Shown here piece by piece: positions 58,989 through 64,000 of a DNA stretch of 64,000 nucleotides. This DNA is from Numida meleagris (taxonomy: Eukaryota > Chordata > Aves > Galliformes > Numididae): contig NC_034414.1 in NCBI RefSeq assembly GCF_002078875.1, positions 23,552,616 through 23,616,615 of the forward strand, written 5' to 3'. A program made the position numbers and the translations under genes. The notes beneath the pieces were generated by a model that saw nothing but the letters and a program-made list of their open reading frames with translations, did no database searches and was not told the origin of the DNA. How positions within the stretch are numbered: the stretch's first letter is position 1; each line of letters begins with the position of its first letter.

Positions 58989-61900
58989 CTGAGAGGAAAG
59001 ACAAAAACATTGTGCATCAGAAATCTTTTTATCAAATATAGTACCTTAGGCCATACCACTTAGATGCCAGAAATTCAAAATGTTTTGTCTGTTCTAAGAC
59101 ATTTATGAGGTATAGATGATGCAAATATGTATTGCAGACAATCTCTAGATGGCCCACAGAATTTTGCTCTAATTAAGAAATGTAATCAAGTAATTCATTC
59201 CTAGTCTCATCAGTCACAACTATAAAACATAAACCTATAGTCAGCTCCCATAATCTCATACAGCCTAGCAACGAGCAATCTTTGCTCTAAAGCCTGGAAA
59301 ATGAGTCAAATAATGGGAAAAGGCTACAGCCTAGATGGAAAAGGCCTTTTTTCTCCCCATCCTGTTTTCTGGAACGTCATGGCCAGCAGATGGCAGCACC
59401 TTCTGGCTCAGGAAAGGCTTCTGACTCTTTCGGAAACATGCCGTTTTGTAACTGCCAAAGTGGAAGAATGCTAAGAAGGTCTTGATTTCCTTTACAGATG
59501 TAGGAAACTGTAGAGGACTACTACTGAATGGGATCAAGGAAACCCATACTCGCAACTTGTGTTAGTCTTGAGAAACAAGCCAGCCCTTTTCTGTGTGCTT
59601 AATGCTCCAGGTTCTTTTTACTTACCCATGCCAGAGGCCAGCGTGTCTCCCATAGGGTTAAATTTATTGAGCTGAAAATAGAAATAAAATGAGTCTGTAA
59701 GAGCATCGCTGGTTATATAACAGAGGCATAAAAGCACCACTGTTTATATAATGGCAACAATCTGGAAAGCAGAATGTTCCCTAAAGAGCATCACAGGAAA
59801 CACACAGATGACCATAGAATAGCCCTGCTTGAGTCAGCAGCTTTAGCCAGCAGTCATAACCTGACGAGAGCATGAGTATGTCACAAGTAAAGAGGACATT
59901 CCTGTTGTTCTAATCCCTGAAACCTCTCTCTTGGCTGCATTTCAATACTCAGAAGTACTTTTAGCTGCAGTGCCCAACTCACCGAGATTATACCAGAGGC
60001 ATTCGGGTCATAGAGCTGACAGACCATCTCCCCAGTGTTTCCATCAAATATATCAACAGTTCGCAGCTCATTCGCTGAGTACCCTGGGAACTTAGGGTCT
60101 GGATAGCGACCCACTGCAATGAGATCGTAGCGAGGATGCCATGTTGCCTAGTCATAGAACAGAGCAATGGAGAGTTAAGAGAGAGGGGCAGGGCTGATGC
60201 TGATGCACAGCAGACAGCCAGCAGTGCGAGCAGCAGCCTGGGCATCCCACCCACAGCCTGAGCATCAGGAGCATCCTCAGAAGAGTGCTCTGCGAGAGTT
60301 GTAGACGTACGAACATCCACCCACCAGTGTTATATCCTGACCAGAAATCAGACTATTTATTTTAAAGCCTGCTGCGAGCACCAGGAGTGATATTCCTCTC
60401 AGACTATACTGGCTCAACTTGCCTTAATAGGTGTGAGGTGCTGGAACTGCCGATGTGGGTGTGGGATCAGATGCTGCGGCTTGGTCCAGTCTGAACATGA
60501 GTAAACCCTGATTTCATTGCGCTGGTCTGTGCTCAGCAGCTTGGCACCATCTGTTGGGCTGAAGTAAGCTAGAGAGGGGGACAATAAGCAAAAGAGCACA
60601 ATGCTGTGATTGACGTGAAACACAGAAGTCACATTTCCCTGGAAAACCATAAACTGTTTTTACTCAGGATATGAATGTGGCCATGTGTCCCAAGAGACCA
60701 GGCTTCACCTGTCTCAAGCAAACTCAAAGCTCTTACAAACAGTAAGCTGAAACCTACCACACTGGGTTACATAGGAATAATCAACTATTCTCATTTTAGT
60801 CATGTAAACAGACATTGCAAAGAAAGGTACGTGTTCATTCAGATAGAAAGTCACAAGTGTAGGAAAGTATACGAGCCGTGAAGATTCCCAAAAAAGAGTC
60901 GCAGTATGGAGCGATACAAACTGGTAGAACTGCAGCCAAGGAACAGGGCCTTAACTCCTATACCCTGCTTTTATCAAAGGGACTGTCCCAATAGATTCAG
61001 ATCTGCTTTTCTCAGATTCAATCCCTAACCTGTCTTGCCATACACAGCCTCTGAACACAAAAGCTAGCATAAGAACAGACTGCAGTGCACGGTTGAGTGT
61101 AGGGGGAAACCACCGGGGCAGCCCTCTTTAGATCTGTTTAAGCTGCCATGGAACCACACTCTCTGTTAAACCTGAAAGGCAATACCTCAGGAAGTAAGGA
61201 GCTCTAAGCTGCCTGTCATAAACCAGAAGAACAAAACACTTAAGTATGCTTCTACCACTAATACTACTAACAGCAATTAAGAATAATTTACTCAGAAGGT
61301 TAAAAAAAAAAAAAAAAACCCAAACAGGTTAGCCATATTTATAGTTTTATCGACCTTCTCCTAAAGCACTCTTAGGTAAAGTTAATGTTCAATGTTTGCA
61401 TTTAAAAAATGAAAGAAACTTGAGCACTTTGCATCTGATTGTAATGAGGCTTGCTGCAAAACAAGAATACCAAGATAGAATCCAAAATAATTTCTATACG
61501 GACTCAGATGAAAAAAGAAAGCAAGAAAAATACATGGATTGGAGACTCAGCAGACATATATGCAACAAAATCCTTGTCTCAGGAACTCACCTGCATTGAC
61601 AGGTTTGTCATGAGGAAGTACATGAAGAAAATTTGCTTTGTCTTTAATGTTTCTGAGGTCCCAGATTTTAACTGTCTGATCCACAGATGCTGTGGCCAAC
61701 AACCACTCACATCGAGAGTTAAACTCCACATGAGTCACTTTCTTCTTGTGCAATTTCAGCCTCCAAATCTGCAGCAAACAGAAAATCACAAAGGAAAAGA
61801 ATAAAGGACTAGAGTAAAGAAATGGAATAATAATCTACTAGTGCAGAGTAAAGAAGTCACACATTTACAGAATAAAAGAAAACCAACTACAGTACACTAA

Positions 61901-63188
61901 GAGTTTACCTACTGGCAGGAAGAATGGAGAAGAGTGACCTTGGAACTATTTAATTCTGAGAGAATCTCTAACCCATCAATTTATTACAGCCACGGCAAAG
62001 AAAAATGCAATCCCTAGTTCACCGAGGAAAGTATTAGTACCATGGTAAAAAGCAAGTCCTCATCTGGAATACTTCACGTAGTGCCAGTTTTCCACCTACA
62101 GAAAGACTAAAGCAACTGGAACAGATACAGAAATGAGCTCCCAACATAACAAGAAGAAGGAAGGGCCTGCTTTAGTGAAGATCAGAAAAATTTGCTTTCT
62201 TTATCTCAGTAAAAATGACAGATGACAGGGAATATAAATGCCTTCTAGAAATATATCATAAAATTAAACATAAAGGAAGCAAAATATTTCAATTATCAAG
62301 AACAAGCAGACATAAACTGACTATGGATACGTTTATATTGGACATCAAAAGATTATTTCTAATCAAAAGAGGTGAAACTGGCCCATCATCTCTATGCTAA
62401 TGGGTATCACCCAAGTGCAGAAAAGACTTTTGTCACATTCTTTCAGAAGAAAAAAAAAGGAACAAGCCTAGAACAGGCACAACTCACATGGAGTACTTAT
62501 AACACTGCTCACTAATCTACACGGCTGCCTCTGGCCACAGCTCACCCTCGCAGACGGGAGAAATGGTAATTCTAGTCTGACAGTACAGCAGGCTCTTATA
62601 AGCAGGGCCAACTCCAAGTCTATTCTCTGATAGGTTTCTGCACTACTCCAGTCTGGCTGTGCCTGCCCTCTCACGTCTAACAGCAGTAGTGCAATTTCTA
62701 TCCCAACATTTGCTGAATTGCTGTTGTGTACTCATGGAAGGGTATCCATCAAAGCAGTATCTACCAAACGACTCCCACCACTGCACTAAGGTTTTGGAAG
62801 CGTGAAGGTTGTTGGCAGAGGGTGTTTATGTTTTACAGGTTGCCCTGTAATTACTCTGCCAGCATCAAATACCCTTAAGGAAGGGGCAGCACATCACACA
62901 GTCCCTGTCTGAGAATTGTTACTACTGCGTTCACCAGTGCAGCTGGCAGAAGCAGTGAAAATCTTACCACCTAAACAATGGCAGACTCATCTTCTCACTT
63001 GTCCTCTTTTCCAGGCCGCTGTAGAGTAGGAAAGTACATGAGCCATGAAGATTCCCAAAAAAGAGACACAGTGTGGAGCCATACTAACCTCTTCACCAGA
63101 AGTGCTGAGCAGGACCACGTTGCCCAGATTATCACCTGTCACCACCGCACGGCAGCTTGCAGAAACATCTACGCTGCAATACCAGCAA
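58762..63188 (-). CDS. DDB2: DDB2 (damage-specific DNA-binding protein 2), 3' six exons, gene continues off the right edge
   Basis: DDB2 is the WD40 substrate receptor of the CUL4-DDB1 ubiquitin ligase. It recognises UV photolesions in chromatin and starts global genome repair; human loss causes xeroderma pigmentosum group E. Exons on the minus strand are 63089-63188, 61591-61768, 60423-60568, 59983-60147, 59626-59671 and 58762-58988. They encode the last 286 residues, with consistent phases. They cover the later propeller blades: [33 protein letters not shown] with the DWD box VKIWDLR that binds DDB1; [30 protein letters not shown]; and [10 protein letters not shown]. After that point the human protein ends within about ten residues, but here about 65 more basic and polar residues follow. 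One intron uses a GC donor. Confidence 0.97.
58989..59982 (-). other. DDB2: DDB2 introns around the 46-base exon
   Basis: Two introns of 637 and 311 bases on either side of 59626-59671. No other element was recognised. Confidence 0.85.
59626..59671 (-). CDS. DDB2: DDB2 small exon (46 bases)
   Basis: The acceptor is CTATTTTCAG|C and the donor is ATGG|GTAAGT. It encodes [15 protein letters not shown] plus one base of Gly; human has [16 protein letters not shown]. Confidence 0.95.
59983..60147 (-). CDS. DDB2: DDB2 exon (GRYPDP blade)
   Basis: The acceptor is TATGACTAG|G and the donor is ATCTCG|GTGAGT. It is 165 bases and encodes [40 protein letters not shown] and [15 protein letters not shown]. 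It is close to human throughout. Confidence 0.97.
60423..60568 (-). CDS. DDB2: DDB2 exon followed by a GC donor
   Basis: The acceptor is CCCCTCTCTAG|C. It encodes [40 protein letters not shown] and FQHLTPIK. The donor must be AAG|GCAAGT, since only this keeps the frame into ATWHPRY of the next exon. Confidence 0.93.
60569..61590 (-). other. DDB2: DDB2 intron (1.0 kb)
   Basis: It contains the other copy of the 63-bp segment (60859-60921) and an A17 run at 61302-61318. Confidence 0.85.
60859..60921 (+). repeat. 63-bp duplicated segment, copy in a downstream DDB2 intron
   Basis: It matches 63026-63088 at 55 of 63 positions without gaps, sharing TGAAGATTCCCAAAAAAGAG. It lies in the intron between the exons at 61591 and 60568. 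Neither copy matches a repeat family that I know. Confidence 0.85.
61591..61768 (-). CDS. DDB2: DDB2 exon with DWD box
   Basis: The acceptor is TTGCTGCAG|A and the donor is GCAG|GTGAGT. It encodes [37 protein letters not shown] and the start of the next blade ([13 protein letters not shown]). The final Arg of WDLR contacts DDB1; I recall it as a site changed in XP-E patients. Confidence 0.97.
62060..62390 (+). repeat. Very old CR1/L3-type LINE 3' fragment
   Basis: Scattered but colinear resemblance to late-ORF2 and 3' sequence of old CR1-like LINEs. It includes CATCTGGAATACTTCACGTA (their leu-glu-tyr-cys region), GAACAAGCAGACATAAACTG, and TTGGACATCAAAAGATTATTTCTAA near the end. It is heavily diverged with no open frame. 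It lies in a DDB2 intron, antisense to the gene. Confidence 0.5.
63026..63088 (+). repeat. 63-bp duplicated segment, copy abutting a DDB2 splice donor
   Basis: The right end coincides with the first intron base after the exon at 63089-63188; on the coding strand this copy starts with the working GTTAGT donor. Its partner is 60859-60921. Confidence 0.85.
63089..63188 (-). CDS. DDB2: DDB2 exon (blade ending VVLL)
   Basis: The acceptor is TTTCCCTCTAG|T and the donor is GAAGAG|GTTAGT. It encodes [20 protein letters not shown] then [13 protein letters not shown]. Human has [20 protein letters not shown] at this place. Choosing the nearer TATTGCAG as acceptor would remove the conserved WYC, so the outer acceptor is preferred. 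Confidence 0.88.
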
Positions 63189-64000
63189 CTAGAGGGAAAG
63201 AGACAAAATCAGTGCTACCTCCCACAGGCAGGTGAAGGCAGCGGAGTTCTAGTTCACACCTTATTCCTGTCTCTGACATAGGAGAATGCAACAGATTGCA
63301 ACTGTCATCTTCTCTCTGATCTGGTGGTGTGGCCCTGAACAGCAGGAAAGGGAGTGGCTTATCAGCAAAGCTTGCTTTTGGTGACTGAATACGAAATAAT
63401 TCTTAACGCATTTGTGAAGTGCTCAATAGATGGAGTGTGGCATGCTGGGACAGTGGAATATAATAGAGGCTGAAAAGTCACTTGGAAACTTCACATGGAC
63501 ACACCCAAGTGACACTGGCAAACATATAGAAATAGCTTTAAAATAAGGTTTTCCACAAAACAGGGAAGCAACAGGAAAGAAAAGACAAGAGCAAGAAGAA
63601 AGAAAGAAAAGAAAAAGAAAGAAAATTGCATTTCTAACCTATCTCAACTTCATGCCCTTAGAAACAAATACGAATAGAGGCTTATCTGATAAAGACATAC
63701 TTCTTAACCACAGCTCTGCTGGGAGGGTAGGCCCAGTGAGAGAAAAGCTGTGTTCCTTTGGGAACTCGTTGGGAAAGCTTCACTTGCAGAGCTAAATTAT
63801 TCTTGAATTCAAGATGGAGAAGATTAGCATGGTAAGCCTGAACTCTTCACGGGACAGTAGGGTAAACCCAGTAAAATGAAACTCAGATTCTTCAGGGGTG
63901 TTTTTTTGGACTTCCTATCCTGTCTGAGTTGCTGCACACAAAAAACACAGAACGCTGATCACAATGAAGAGAAGTCACTCTGCTCTTCTCACCTCATACA
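63189..64000 (-). other. DDB2: DDB2 intron (partial) at the right edge
   Basis: I looked on the minus strand for the preceding propeller exon and did not find it. There is a GAAA-type microsatellite at about 63574-63626; otherwise nothing was recognised. Confidence 0.75.
63574..63626. repeat. GAAA-rich simple repeat
   Basis: Nearly pure A/G sequence built from AAAGA and GAAA units on the plus strand. Confidence 0.85.

Larger units (their letters stand above)
61769..63088 (-). other. DDB2: DDB2 intron (1.3 kb)
   Basis: It contains the old LINE fragment and one copy of the 63-bp duplicated segment. No exon was recognised inside it. Confidence 0.85.

Noticed and set aside
63169..63170. Alternative acceptor TATTGCAG inside the DDB2 exon at 63089-63188
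   Set aside because: It would remove the WYC residues conserved with human WFC; the outer TTTCCCTCTAG acceptor is better supported.

Overview
This window is vertebrate nuclear DNA, almost certainly from a galliform bird; chicken is the most likely source. The evidence is multi-exon genes with GT-AG introns, three CR1 LINE fragments with the avian 3' end (repeated ATTCTATG), solo LTRs, compact introns and three separate CpG islands. The reconstructed NR1H3 is 409 residues, the length I recall for chicken LXR-alpha. The gene order matches human 11p11.2, which corresponds to chicken chromosome 5; both statements are from memory.

Four protein genes are present, in the order MADD (-), NR1H3 (-), ACP2 (+), DDB2 (-). 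MADD enters from the left with its first two coding exons (776-1390 and 4882-4943). A 5'UTR exon end lies at 5070, and a probable non-coding first exon lies in a CpG island near 17.4 kb. NR1H3 (LXR-alpha) is complete in eight coding exons (21015-31692). ACP2 (lysosomal acid phosphatase) is complete in eleven exons (48543-55881), with its promoter in a CpG island. DDB2 (the UV-damage sensor) is cut by the right edge; its last six exons are present (58762-63188). ACP2 and DDB2 are tail to tail. NR1H3 and ACP2 are head to head across about 16 kb that holds an unassigned CpG island (46.25-47.1 kb).

The rest is intron and intergenic DNA. MADD intron 1 holds two CR1 pieces, one a 1.1 kb internally deleted copy. 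One NR1H3 intron holds two full-length solo LTRs in opposite orientation, each with 5-bp target duplications. DDB2 introns hold a very old LINE piece and a 63-bp sequence present twice. I found no tRNA, rRNA, CRISPR array or bacterial-type operon.

Functionally the genes are independent: endosomal Rab3/Rab27 GEF and death-domain signalling (MADD), oxysterol-controlled lipid transcription (NR1H3), lysosomal phosphomonoester hydrolysis (ACP2) and nucleotide excision repair (DDB2). I did not find a convincing new biological system. The best leads are small structural oddities. They are a 27-bp tandem duplication that carries the DDB2 stop codon, a duplicated segment ending at a DDB2 splice donor, a GC-AG intron in DDB2, the inverted LTR pair inside NR1H3, and the orphan CpG island.
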